Assembly (NCBI GenBank): GCA_037178625.1
Contig: CM074144.1
Span: 1,178,001 to 1,242,000, forward strand
DNA from: Skeletonema tropicum
Lineage: Eukaryota; Bacillariophyta; Thalassiosirophyceae; Thalassiosirales; Thalassiosiraceae
DNA: 64,000 nucleotides
Direction of reading: 5' to 3'
Shown: piece by piece, positions 1 through 9,344 of the stretch
Numbering within the stretch: position 1 is the stretch's first letter
Layout of the letters: the number at the start of each line of letters is the position of its first letter
Notes under the pieces: model-generated
What the model was told of the DNA's origin: nothing
The model's input: only the letters and a program-made list of their open reading frames with translations
The model's database searches: none
Translations under genes and position numbers: made by a program

Positions 1-1747
1 CGTTGACATTTGTGTAGTTATGCTCAGCAAAATATATGACTTTGACTTCTTCGTCTTTTTCATGACCGTTCAGCTCTCCAACCTCGGCAGCTAAAGTTTG
101 ACCTAAGCAGTGAGACAACAGAGTTTTCATCACAACTCCTCCAGAACGAGGAATGTGCCAATAGAAGGGAGTGTCTCTTCCAATCACGAACGGAGTCCGC
201 AAATCGGCAAATACTTTGAATCTAGCTGGTATTAGTTCATTTGACAATTGCTGCTTTGGTCGCTGATCAATATCGCTGAGTTTGTCGACAGCACCAAGTT
301 TCTCAACCGCATCTGCCATCGAAAGTCCTTCCTGTGGTTTTAATAACGGGTGGACGTCGCTCGTATTCATATCATCAGTGTCTGCATTTGAAGAATCCGA
401 GAAGAATTGTGCAGGACTTGCTACTTGTTGCTGCTGTGGCTGTTGTACCTGCTGATTTTGTACAGGCGTCAGCTGCTTCTGCTGTTGCGTCCCTTCGTTG
501 CCAGGGAAAAGTTGCAAACCCCCCGTTTCGCTTCGGCTCTTTTGATGATCTGGCACTTGAGCATGAGCATTGTTGTGGCCACGTAATCCAGCCTTCATCC
601 TCTCGCCCACGCCATCATCAATCATCATTTCATCTTGATCAAGCTGATCCCATTTCTGATCTTGCTGCGGACTTTCTCTTGAAGCCCCAACGATGGCATT
701 CATGTATGCACCTCTTCTTCGCTCAACATTATCCATTACTAGATCTCTCACTCCATCAGATAAACCCGCATGGGATGACACCGATTGGTCTCTTACTGGA
801 GCATAGAGATTGCGAAAACGTTGATTAAGATGGCTCATGGTTTTCTTGTTTTGCTTTCGTATTGTTGAGAATTGTACGTAGAGAAACATTGCAACAACGC
901 AGAATACTGTAGTCTTGGTGCTGTTAAACGTGACGGATGACTTTTCCTTCCTCCCCCGACTGCGATGCTTCCCACCGTCATCATCACTCTTGCGCCGATG
1001 ACGAACGTGACCCTTATTTTCTTCATCCGAATCAGAAATGCTCGACTTATCAAGTCCTTTTGACGATGGTCTCAACCCAATTTCTTCCAATATTGAAAGC
1101 CCCCCTGATTGAAATGTTGAGGCACCTGTCTTACGACTTTCTTCTTCGTAGTTATTGTTGTTTCCATCTGAATGGAAGTATTTCGTCGCCCCTCGTTGTT
1201 TGTTGGATGCAGCTCCCTTAGTACCAGCAGAGAATCCTCGTCGATTCTTGGCAACTGTACCGCGGTATGATTGCATCCTCTCGGCTATAACTGATGCACC
1301 TCCTCCTATCCCTCCAAAGAGTGCTGATACATCATCTGAATTGCTGTCAAACATGATTTCTCTAGGCTTTGTCATGTATGTGTCTTCATCGTTTTCATCT
1401 GCGTCCTGTTCCAATTTCTGCTGATTGAAATGCCGCTGCATCTGACTGCGCTTTTTAGACGGCCCTGATGAAGAAATGCGCCTATCTTGAGGATCGTTGT
1501 CATATTGCGATTGCGGCACCTTGTTAATAGCCTGTTGAGGTTTCAGCAACACAGTGCTCATAACACTTTCCTCTCCTCCCCCCTTTGCTTTCTCGTTGGC
1601 TATGGCGCTGGCATCGTCGCCCAGTAATTCTTCAAACAACTGGTTGGTTTTGTTGCGTCTATCCGCGGCGGCGGTTTGATTGGCTGCTCCATTACTACTG
1701 GCTTTCTTTGCAGAACTCTGTCGTCGTTTTGTGTTGTGGCGATTCAT
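1..1747 (-). CDS. Sulfotransferase-like type II membrane protein (3' part beyond window)
   Basis: One open frame runs from an ATG at 1747 to the window edge, so at least 582 residues are visible and the C-terminus is missing. The first 270 residues are charged, Ser/Asn/Gln-rich and probably disordered. A single hydrophobic segment at about 279-296 would make a signal anchor. A Gln-rich linker follows. At about 527-536 lies FYWHIPRSGG, which resembles the 5'-phosphosulfate-binding loop (HIPKTGGT type) of Golgi carbohydrate sulfotransferases that use PAPS. The neighbouring gene at 2219 has the equivalent FWHVLKSGG motif. I infer a Golgi-type glycan sulfotransferase with a long cytoplasmic tail. 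The second PAPS-binding motif lies outside the window, so activity cannot be judged. No intron is needed in the visible part. Confidence 0.7.
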   Translation of the reverse strand, partial: MNRHNTKRRQSSAKKASSNGAANQTAAADRRNKTNQLFEELLGDDASAIANEKAKGGGEESVMSTVLLKPQQAINKVPQSQYDNDPQDRRISSSGPSKKRSQMQRHFNQQKLEQDADENDEDTYMTKPREIMFDSNSDDVSALFGGIGGGASVIAERMQSYRGTVAKNRRGFSAGTKGAASNKQRGATKYFHSDGNNNNYEEESRKTGASTFQSGGLSILEEIGLRPSSKGLDKSSISDSDEENKGHVRHRRKSDDDGGKHRSRGRKEKSSVTFNSTKTTVFCVVAMFLYVQFSTIRKQNKKTMSHLNQRFRNLYAPVRDQSVSSHAGLSDGVRDLVMDNVERRRGAYMNAIVGASRESPQQDQKWDQLDQDEMMIDDGVGERMKAGLRGHNNAHAQVPDHQKSRSETGGLQLFPGNEGTQQQKQLTPVQNQQVQQPQQQQVASPAQFFSDSSNADTDDMNTSDVHPLLKPQEGLSMADAVEKLGAVDKLSDIDQRPKQQLSNELIPARFKVFADLRTPFVIGRDTPFYWHIPRSGGVVMKTLLSHCLGQTLAAEVGELNGHEKDEEVKVIYFAEHNYTNVN

Positions 1748-2218
1748 TGTAAGTATTATTTGACTTCCTAAGTACTTAACAATGTTGGAAGATTGTTTCA
1801 GTATGGTTGAAGTTACACACGTATTAAAATGTCGCCTCTGAGATCCCACCACACGTCTTTAAAATAGCTGTTGCGCGAATAAATTGGGAAGTTGACAAGC
1901 CTAATTATGCCGATGAAGACGATGAATTACTATTGCATGGCCGGCATCCACTGCTCAACTGCAAGTGAAGATTGGAGCGAGTTGAGGAGGGGCTGGTGAA
2001 GGATTTGTCTGTGACTCGGGTCATCGTAAAAATCTCATCGTGACTGCTCAACAAAAAAAGGATGACCGAGGCCAAGCTAACCGCGAGACCACCGAGATCA
2101 AAAGTATCACTTAGGAAATTAGGTAAATGTTGCACTATCGCTGCCTACCTCTAGACATCATTGAACCAACAATTGGAGTGAGATCACTCAATCATTCTAT
2201 CGACACACACAGCAGACG
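1748..2218. promoter_or_regulatory. Divergent intergenic region between two sulfotransferase-like genes
   Basis: This 471-bp gap separates two outward-facing start codons and must hold both 5' ends. I see no clear TATA box, repeat or RNA gene. A 76-codon minus-strand open frame at 1905-2135 has no recognisable features and is probably chance. Confidence 0.4.
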
Positions 2219-3520
2219 ATGGGTTCTCTAGCGTATCAATCGATACTACTACTCACAGCAGCGGCACTATGCGTTGTCACGCTGCATCTCTTCTGCGGCT
2301 CTGTCGTCATCCAGAAGGATCAAGCAGATGCAATTGTTGAAATTGCGCCATCCGTAAGACGGCGGCGGCTTCTTAAACTCGGGATGGGCATCGAATTGGA
2401 ACGCAAAACTTACAAAATGCCATATTACATTGAACAAAATCTAGTCAACTGGGATAATCTTGAGCGCAGCGTTGAAACGAGAGACACACCTATCTTCTGG
2501 CATGTACTCAAGAGTGGTGGTAGCGCCATCAAATTGATGTACGCGACCTGCTACCAATTGGTTGGAGCAAGTGAGAGTGGGGAGTGGATTGATCGACAAC
2601 AGCAAGAACACGAAGCCCTTGCTATTAGGCAGCAAGCGCAAGAACAAGGACAAGAACAACTTCTTGGGGATGAGCGACGACGACGATTGGAAGGTGATGA
2701 AGAAAACAATCAAGAAGAAGAAGTGTCACCCATGGAGTGGGTACAGAAAACAATCATAGAGCAGTGGCAAGTTTGGGACGAGTCATCAACGTCACAGGAT
2801 CAAGATAATCAGCAGCAGCAGCAGCTACATGTTGTAGTAGCTGAGGATGGAAGAAAGTACGTCAATGTAGATGTAACAACAATGGAAGGAATTGCAAGAG
2901 CATCTAGACTTAATTTCGTCAACTCGGGTCTGGCAGATGTTATATTTACTCCGTTGCTGAGAGAGAGCGCCGAGTTTTTACTAGATGGCGATAAACACAA
3001 AGGAAGGATGTTTGCTGTATTTAGATCGCCAGTAGACAGAATTGTCAGTCTATTCTATTACCTGCAGCAAGCGACGTGGGAGCCGACCTATAATCCAGAG
3101 TATGCAACAATGACGATAGATGAGTATGCACGCAGCCCTCTATGCGAGTCGAATTGGATGGTTCGATCGTTAGTCAACAAGATGGAAGGACCACTAGAGC
3201 CATCTGATATTGCAATTGCCAAGGAAATCATCCGTCAAAAGTGTATCATTGGCCTACTCGACGAAATGGACGAGACAATACGTCGTTTCCATTCGTTTTT
3301 TGGCTTTGAGAATGATGAAGCTTTGGCATGTGCCCGTCAGAACTTTGCAGTTGCTGGTGGTTCACAAAGTAACAGTCACTCGCACCCGAAGTTGGATCCC
3401 ACTGGAGATACATGGGAAATTATAGAGAAGAAGAATATGCTGGACATCCGACTGTTCGAGTATGCAATCGAGCTTTGGCACGAACAAGGAGAGTGGATGA
3501 AAAATGAGAACATGTTGTGA
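2219..3520 (+). CDS. Sulfotransferase-like type II membrane protein
   Basis: A 433-residue protein read from ATG 2219 without introns. Residues 7-30 are hydrophobic and fit a signal anchor. FWHVLKSGG at 93-101 matches the 5'-phosphosulfate loop of PAPS-dependent carbohydrate sulfotransferases. RMFAVFRSPVDRIVSLFYY at about 263-281 matches the 3'-phosphate-binding motif (RDPxxRxxSxYxY type). A Gln/Glu-rich insert with charged runs (about 125-210) separates the two. The C-terminal stretch with DIRLFEYAIELW resembles the usual end of the family. A Golgi glycan sulfotransferase is the best reading; the acceptor is unknown. It is head-to-head with another member at 1-1747, suggesting an old inverted duplication. 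The lysine of the classical K-[TS]-GG loop is kept (KSGG). Confidence 0.75.
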   Translation: MGSLAYQSILLLTAAALCVVTLHLFCGSVVIQKDQADAIVEIAPSVRRRRLLKLGMGIELERKTYKMPYYIEQNLVNWDNLERSVETRDTPIFWHVLKSGGSAIKLMYATCYQLVGASESGEWIDRQQQEHEALAIRQQAQEQGQEQLLGDERRRRLEGDEENNQEEEVSPMEWVQKTIIEQWQVWDESSTSQDQDNQQQQQLHVVVAEDGRKYVNVDVTTMEGIARASRLNFVNSGLADVIFTPLLRESAEFLLDGDKHKGRMFAVFRSPVDRIVSLFYYLQQATWEPTYNPEYATMTIDEYARSPLCESNWMVRSLVNKMEGPLEPSDIAIAKEIIRQKCIIGLLDEMDETIRRFHSFFGFENDEALACARQNFAVAGGSQSNSHSHPKLDPTGDTWEIIEKKNMLDIRLFEYAIELWHEQGEWMKNENML

Positions 3521-3615
3521 TCATAATGCAAAGCGATTAGGAAATTCATTAGATAACGTAGCAATAACTCCTTTAGGAATAGACTTTTCATTACTGTTGA
3601 TGCTACGAAACCATG

Positions 3616-4368
3616 TTAAAACTTTCGAATATCAGCTGCTTCCAGTATTACTCCCTTTTCTTCCTTTAAAGAAGCAATCATAGAGCTTCCAACAGATTCA
3701 ACTGGTACCATGCTTGAAACTTCTTTCCCAACAAACGGAATAGATTGAATCAGACTTGAAAGTGGGCCAAGATGATTCCCTACAAAGTTGATTGGAGTTC
3801 CAATGAGCTGCAGAGGTAGCTCTACTGATCCTATGTTTCTCTTACCGAAGATAAATCCCGGTCTGAGAATGACATGTCCGTCAGGGTATGTTTCGAGTAG
3901 TTTTTGTTCTGCATTGTACTTTCCTTGAAAGTAGCCGTGCATTGGCATAGAAGGTGGTATTTTCAACCCCGCACTACCCTCATACACTTGCGCTGAGCTT
4001 ACAAAACCAAACTTTTGCACTCCTTTTTGCTTGCTTGTTTGTATCGCCTCAATCGTGGCATCGCCACATATTTTCTTCATAAAGTCATTCGAACCAAACG
4101 CTCCGATGCAGGAAACTACCGCATAATTGCCATCGATGGCATCTTCACGAGCTGCAGTGTCGAATATGTCACCCTTCAAGAATTCCACTTGAGATAATGA
4201 CTCAGCGAGATGTTGAGGAGGCGAAGTTGGTGCTCCTGAGCGGTTGAAGCTACGGACTTCTGAGAATAGATTGGATTGGATAGCGGCGTGAAGCACGTTC
4301 TGGCCGACATAGCCGTTGCCGCCGAGGACAAGTAGACTCTTCTTGATTGCGTTGGATGCCTGCGCCAT
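3616..4368 (-). CDS. NAD(P)-binding SDR-family protein, Coq11/NDUFA9-like
   Basis: A 250-residue protein starting at ATG 4368; the frame stays open upstream to 4563 but without an ATG. Residues 9-20 (LLVLGGNGYVGQ) form the Rossmann GxxGxxG nucleotide loop. Later motifs include GDIFD, VVSCIGAFGS, a Y-F-Q-G-K-Y-N-A-E segment in the YxxxK position, and VILRPGFIFG. This pattern fits atypical short-chain dehydrogenases related to NDUFA9, fungal Coq11 (coenzyme Q biosynthesis) and plant plastid homologues. Function in quinone metabolism is inferred from the family only. No targeting peptide is evident after the chosen start. It is convergent with the sulfotransferase gene (95 bp apart) and divergent from the kinase gene at 4643. 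Confidence 0.75.
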   Translation of the reverse strand: MAQASNAIKKSLLVLGGNGYVGQNVLHAAIQSNLFSEVRSFNRSGAPTSPPQHLAESLSQVEFLKGDIFDTAAREDAIDGNYAVVSCIGAFGSNDFMKKICGDATIEAIQTSKQKGVQKFGFVSSAQVYEGSAGLKIPPSMPMHGYFQGKYNAEQKLLETYPDGHVILRPGFIFGKRNIGSVELPLQLIGTPINFVGNHLGPLSSLIQSIPFVGKEVSSMVPVESVGSSMIASLKEEKGVILEAADIRKF

Positions 4369-4581
4369 TGTTGTCTTCACCCTAGCTTGGTACAACACTT
4401 TTATTTTATGAGAACGTGATATCGATGACTCGGTACAATAAGCGCAGGTCCACGGCACGGCTCGATGATCGATGAAAAAAAAATGATGAGAACGACTGAC
4501 GTGCTGCAATGCACCGTGGGCCGTTCGTGGGTTGGCAGCGAAGTGCAAAGCACGCAAGCGCAAAGCAAAAACTCAAACTCA

Positions 4582-4636
4582 CACTGCACACTGCACACTG
4601 CACACTGCACACTGCACACTGCACACTGCACACTGC
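4582..4636 (+). repeat. Heptamer tandem repeat (CACTGCA)7 and a partial unit
   Basis: Seven exact copies of CACTGCA occupy 4582-4630, followed by a six-base partial copy. The block ends six bases before the kinase start codon at 4643, so it probably lies in that gene's 5' leader. Being a multiple of seven, length changes would not be frame-neutral if translated. Confidence 0.9.
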
Positions 4637-4642
4637 CCTACC

Positions 4643-5685
4643 ATGAACAACTTCTTGTGGTTTGTAGTACCAACACTTCTGATTCAACAAAGCAGCGCCT
4701 TCCTGCTCGGGTCGTCTCCCATTGGCAGGCCACACAAAGTAATGATGTTCAGCAGCGAATCTTCCCAAGACGGCGCAAATGTTTCAGCTGATGTCAATAT
4801 GGAAAGCACCTACAACTCGTTGGTAGATCGTCTCATCAGCCGTTATGAAAGGCAGTCGGCTGCCAATGAATTGCAAAACAATCAACTCTTCGTTGGTAAG
4901 ATTAGTTCTTTTTCAGCACTTACATTCATACTGTACTGTTGTATTTCTCAGGTAATGATGCTGACTCTTTCATTTCTCATACACCTGTTCATGTTGCTCC
5001 GATCCTCCACAACATCATGCCACACACAACATAAGGAATCGGTGGTGGACCGGGAAGTGGAAAATCCACTCTTGCAGATGCCGTAGCACAACGAATCAAT
5101 AAACAAATGCAGACAGATGAAAATTCGCCTGCAGCAGCTTGCGTTTGTCTCCCAATGGACGGTTTTCATTACACGCGAGCAGAATTACAATCAATGGGCA
5201 AATCACCAGATAATAGCTATACTTATGAAGACTTGTTGGCAAGGCGAGGCGCTCCATGGACATTCGATGCAGAAGGCTGCATTGAGAAGTTTACTGAAGC
5301 GCGTATTAATGGAAAAGCTAGTCTACCAATCTACAGTCGAGTGAAAAGTGATCCTGTCGACAATGGCGTCACTCTCAATTCAGAAACAAAAATTGTGCTA
5401 TTGGAAGGGAATTATCTTTTATCATGGCGAGACTCTCGCTGGCAACCACTTCAGGCCAATAATGTCTTTGACGAAACATGGTTCATATCCTGTAAAAACT
5501 TGGCAGATCAGAGAGAGCGATTAGTTAGAAGGCACTTGGAAACATGGAGCGAAGAAAAGACAAAAATGTGGGGCAGTGGAGAACAGGGTGCAGGCGCAAA
5601 GGCAGATGCAAATGACATGTTGAATTTAGTTTGGATTAATGAAATGTCACAAGGCTACGCAGATTTGAGTATTGAGAGTACATGA
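4643..5685 (+). CDS. P-loop kinase of the uridine/pantothenate/YFH7-like family, plastid-type leader
   Basis: Two exons, 4643-4895 and 5036-5685, with a 140-bp GTAAG...AAG intron; the join gives 300 residues. The N-terminus (MNNFLWFVVPTLLIQQSSAF) is a signal peptide ending in an SSA-F motif, the diatom bipartite plastid signal. The Walker A loop GGGPGSGKST at about 87-96 is restored only by splicing. PMDGFHY, RRGAPWTFD, a DPV motif, IVLLEGNYLL and an R-rich lid near RERLVRRHLE follow the phosphoribulokinase/uridine kinase superfamily, closest by eye to YFH7/fructose-type and plant nucleoside kinase-like proteins. Substrate is unknown; a small sugar or nucleoside is likely. A heptamer repeat lies directly upstream. 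Confidence 0.8.
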
Positions 5686-5867
5686 CGGGCACGTACATGG
5701 CACGCGGTAGATAGACGACTTCTTGTGGAATGCTAAAATAGGCATACCATGCGTAGCTAGATTTCCTGTTGATTGAGTTCCTTCCTCTATTGACTTAGGC
5801 ACAAATGGCTGGCGCAATGATGGTACATATATAATATTTATATGCGTTAGTTTGTAGTAGTTAAATA

Positions 5868-8699
5868 TCAACCTGAGGGACCACCATAGTCTCTCTCCAA
5901 CCTCTCCTTCGTCAAAAGACCCACTACCAATCTCTTCCACTTTTTCAGCACTTCCTTTCGACGTTCATTCCTCTCTTTTTCGACCACGTGGCTTTCCCAT
6001 TCAATTGAAGCTTCACGAATCAGTGCTACGTTATGATCGTGAACTACAATGCCTCGTATTGAAGGCGTTCCTCTGCCTCCATGACGCTCAAATCCAAGCA
6101 TACAGGGTGCGTAAGGAATTCCCAACTTCCTCGCAATTCCAGCAAGGCGAGGTTGTTCCATATGTGTCAGCCCAGGATTCAGCAACTCTTTCTCGACATT
6201 TTTGTGCTCATTTGTTGGTATAGGATCTGATGGTGAGACGTAGGGCGGAGACCATCTATCTGTTTGCCAAATGCCGTACAGGTTATCCATTTCATCGTCC
6301 TCAGCTTTATCTTTCTTTTTATTGAGTAATGCAATTCTTTCGTCTTGAGCAGATTCTGTAATGCCATACGATTCCAATGCTTGGAATCCTTGCTTCTTTG
6401 GCTTCTTCCTCGCCTTCACTTTCTTGACCGGCTGATGCAACTCGTCGTCTTTCACTTTTCGCCCCTCGTAGAGCCACTTCTTCTCTTTCAATGCAATACT
6501 GACGTCACTCCGTCGGTAGACAAGCTCTCCCTTGAAAACTCCACATATGCGCTTCCGAGCATCCGGGTGTATTACCTCTTTTGAGTTTAGAACAGATGGA
6601 ATGACATAGAAAGGATGATTTTTGAATGCAGTTTTGCTCTTTGGCATTACCTCTTGAGATGTGGTGCCGTCGAGCTCTTCTTTTTCATTGACAACACGAT
6701 CATCGTTATCAAATTCATCTACATTTCCAGTACGCTTCGCTGCAGGCTTTTTATCTTCATCATCAGAGCTTTCCAGCTCAAGAACTTCTACCATTTTACC
6801 ATCGCTTCCTTTTACCTTTGTCACCGAACGCACTGGTGATTTGGTTTCTCTTTTCATCGAGAGGTCGTTGCCTTGTGCTGCCGGTTTGAAATGATTATTT
6901 AGTCGTTTTAGACTTGACTTGAACCATTCGTCAACACATTGGCCACGACTTTCTTTGATATCTTTGCTCGTAGCTCCCCGCAGACTTAGGGTCCGTGCCC
7001 ACGTGCTGGCATACCGCCTTGTGACATCAGTGAAGCGTACGCCTTGCACGCCGTCTGCGTCGCTTATATTTGTTGACAAGTGCTCAACAGCTAACACATA
7101 TGATACGGGAGATTTCTTGGTCGTCTGATCAACCTTTCCTTTTTTGCCTTTGGACTTGACTAGGTCACTGCTTTTGCTAACATTGCTCGCCTCATTATCC
7201 ATCCAAGCAATTATATTTTCGACCAATTTTGGTTTGTCTACGCTCTCTTGCTCGAGAAGAATCGACGTCCATTGTGCGGCCGGCTTTGTTGAGCTACTTT
7301 TTACTCCTCCTTTTTCATCTTTACAACGAAGGACTTCGATCCACGATAGACTTTTATCCACCGGAACGGTTCCGTTGCTATATATTCCCTTCTCCTCTTC
7401 TCCGCTACTAATAAGGTCAATTATATCACCTCCATGTTTACAACTCGCAGATGTTTTTTGTTGCTTTGCCCTCTTCTTTCGTCCACTTTTCTTGCCATTG
7501 GTTGTACCAGCTTTTCCCTCTCTCATGAGCCGAATCATATTTTGTAAGACATCAGCATCCAATGATGCAGTGGGTGGAGATGAATCCTTGAATAGAGGAT
7601 GATCAACAGTAAGTTTTAACGGGATGGCTTGTAATGCTGTGACAAATCTTGCTCTCCACCCCATTGATCTAACCATGATAAGAAACAACATCACCTTTTC
7701 TTGAGAGGCAATGGACTCTACCGCATCGATAGGATCCACTCCTTCTTCTTCAAGAAATAGCTGCGGTTCCTCATCATAGCAAGGAGATAAATGTCTCAGC
7801 CTTCGCAGTAGAGTGAATGTGGATGGTGTTTCCTGACTTTGATCCATTTCGGAACTTTCAACATCATTAGAGCGTCGCCTCTTTCTCCTCGAGGGAGCAG
7901 TTGCACCTTGGGCAGCGTTGCGCCCCATGGCTCTCCTCCTGCGTTTTCCGGCATGATTTACAAAGTGAAAGAACCATTCTGCAAATTGCTTGACCGTCGA
8001 GGCGGTAGGAACAGTAAATGTACATGCATTTGAGGATGGATCGGTGTGAAATTCTTGTGGAATTAGACTCAAAGCTGTATGCATCAATTCTTTTGATTCG
8101 TCCTGAGCGCTGAGATCACCACCCCCACTACAAAGAAGGCTGCATTGCATTGAGTGTATCATGCAACACAACAAATGTGACCGTCGGATATTGAGTATTA
8201 GTTGTTGCGTCTCTGGAGATACATTGCGTAGAACTCGAACAGTAGCTTTGCGAGGTTTCTTTTTGGGCGGCTGTTCTTGAGCTGCTGCCTCTTCCTTCTT
8301 TTGTTCTTCTTGCTGCACATCATTGTCGTCCGGGTTGTTGCTTTTCCCCACCCTTCGACCGATTTGGATGGTGATACCTTCCTGCGGAAACGAAGGCAGC
8401 GACTCTTCACAGCGCTCATTATCAGCATCTTCTTCTTCTTCCTCCTCCTCCTCCTCCTCCTCCTCCGCAGCATCTTCCCAATCTACATTGTCCCAATCTC
8501 CTCCATCCGAGTCGCTGTCTGCCTCTTTGTCAACGTCGTCTGCATCATTGCTTGGATCTGCATCTGAAATGCTCTTTGTGGGAGCAGCGACTGCCGCCTC
8601 TCTCTTCTCGCTTGACGACTGAGCCAGCAAACCTGTTTCATCAAACTCCTCCAGGTCAAACTCCTCCTCCTCCTCGATGTCACTAAAGTTGAAGCTCAT
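5868..8699 (-). CDS. XPC: DNA damage recognition protein XPC/Rad4
   Basis: A 943-residue intronless frame from ATG 8699. The N-terminus is acidic, with a glutamate run from a (TCC)n tract at about 8440-8466. The middle (about 320-600) contains the split transglutaminase-like fold typical of Rad4 (SMGWRARFVTALQ; VLAVEHL; YASTWARTL). Three beta-hairpin domains follow: BHD1 from FKNHPFYVI near 692, BHD2 at about 745-825, and BHD3 with LGIPYAPCMLGFE and GRGTPSIRGIVV at about 855-885. XPC/Rad4 senses helix distortion and starts global nucleotide excision repair in the nucleus, together with RAD23 and centrin. The length matches the family. The basic and acidic linkers are longer than in yeast. Confidence 0.93.
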   Translation of the reverse strand: MSFNFSDIEEEEEFDLEEFDETGLLAQSSSEKREAAVAAPTKSISDADPSNDADDVDKEADSDSDGGDWDNVDWEDAAEEEEEEEEEEEEDADNERCEESLPSFPQEGITIQIGRRVGKSNNPDDNDVQQEEQKKEEAAAQEQPPKKKPRKATVRVLRNVSPETQQLILNIRRSHLLCCMIHSMQCSLLCSGGGDLSAQDESKELMHTALSLIPQEFHTDPSSNACTFTVPTASTVKQFAEWFFHFVNHAGKRRRRAMGRNAAQGATAPSRRKRRRSNDVESSEMDQSQETPSTFTLLRRLRHLSPCYDEEPQLFLEEEGVDPIDAVESIASQEKVMLFLIMVRSMGWRARFVTALQAIPLKLTVDHPLFKDSSPPTASLDADVLQNMIRLMREGKAGTTNGKKSGRKKRAKQQKTSASCKHGGDIIDLISSGEEEKGIYSNGTVPVDKSLSWIEVLRCKDEKGGVKSSSTKPAAQWTSILLEQESVDKPKLVENIIAWMDNEASNVSKSSDLVKSKGKKGKVDQTTKKSPVSYVLAVEHLSTNISDADGVQGVRFTDVTRRYASTWARTLSLRGATSKDIKESRGQCVDEWFKSSLKRLNNHFKPAAQGNDLSMKRETKSPVRSVTKVKGSDGKMVEVLELESSDDEDKKPAAKRTGNVDEFDNDDRVVNEKEELDGTTSQEVMPKSKTAFKNHPFYVIPSVLNSKEVIHPDARKRICGVFKGELVYRRSDVSIALKEKKWLYEGRKVKDDELHQPVKKVKARKKPKKQGFQALESYGITESAQDERIALLNKKKDKAEDDEMDNLYGIWQTDRWSPPYVSPSDPIPTNEHKNVEKELLNPGLTHMEQPRLAGIARKLGIPYAPCMLGFERHGGRGTPSIRGIVVHDHNVALIREASIEWESHVVEKERNERRKEVLKKWKRLVVGLLTKERLERDYGGPSG

Positions 8700-9344
8700 C
8701 TTGATTTGTGTTGGGCGCTACCATGATCTGAGAGTAGAGCTGCATGAAACTCATGTCGGTCTCATGAATGAAACTCATCATGGAATTCAGCGAACTGTTG
8801 GCGATAGCTTGGTGGAAAATCAAAGAAAATCAAGTGGGAGAGATCTCCGCTCTCTCAAGATACCAAACGAACGCAGAGCAGCAACACTGACGTTGATAAC
8901 AGAAGTCTATCTCGTTTAATCCATCTGCAAACGGTATCTTTGCGAACCGATACAAGATGTTATACTATTTCTCTCTTCTATGTAGAAAACAAAGATATGC
9001 AGCCGGCCCTTACGTGCAGTAGTGAGAAAGTCAATTACTTACTTGCGACTGACATCTCTCAATTATCTCCTAGAATACATGTTCTATCGCCTTATATCTC
9101 TTATTTCCAGCCTGGAGATAGCATGTCTGGCTCTTCATTATCTGTACTTGTAACTGTAAGTACAAGACTAAGCAAGCTACCCACGGAACAATTGCACGAA
9201 AAGATTCTTTACGCGCTCATGACGAGCCTTGACTGGGATAGCTATAGAATGCACATTAGTGAAACTCATGAGAGAAGACTTTCCCTCTCTTGGTGTTCGA
9301 ATCTACAATATGCGTTAGTATTTATGCGACTGCCTCTCTCTTTT
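8700..9344. promoter_or_regulatory. Intergenic region, XPC promoter side
   Basis: This 645-bp gap carries the 5' flank of XPC and the 3' flank of the PPR gene. A short motif, ATGAAACTCAT or close variants, recurs at about 8742, 8767 and 9260. I recognise no gene; the 142-codon plus-strand frame at 8940-9368 shows no domain or leader and overlaps the next gene's end. Confidence 0.35.

Noticed and set aside
4578..4640. Heptamer tract as telomere-like repeat
   Set aside because: CACTGCA does not resemble the TTTAGGG or TTAGGG telomere units and lies between two ordinary genes.
4406..5086. Several open frames through the heptamer repeat on both strands
   Set aside because: They are produced by the repeat having no stops in some frames; the spliced kinase frame explains the region better.
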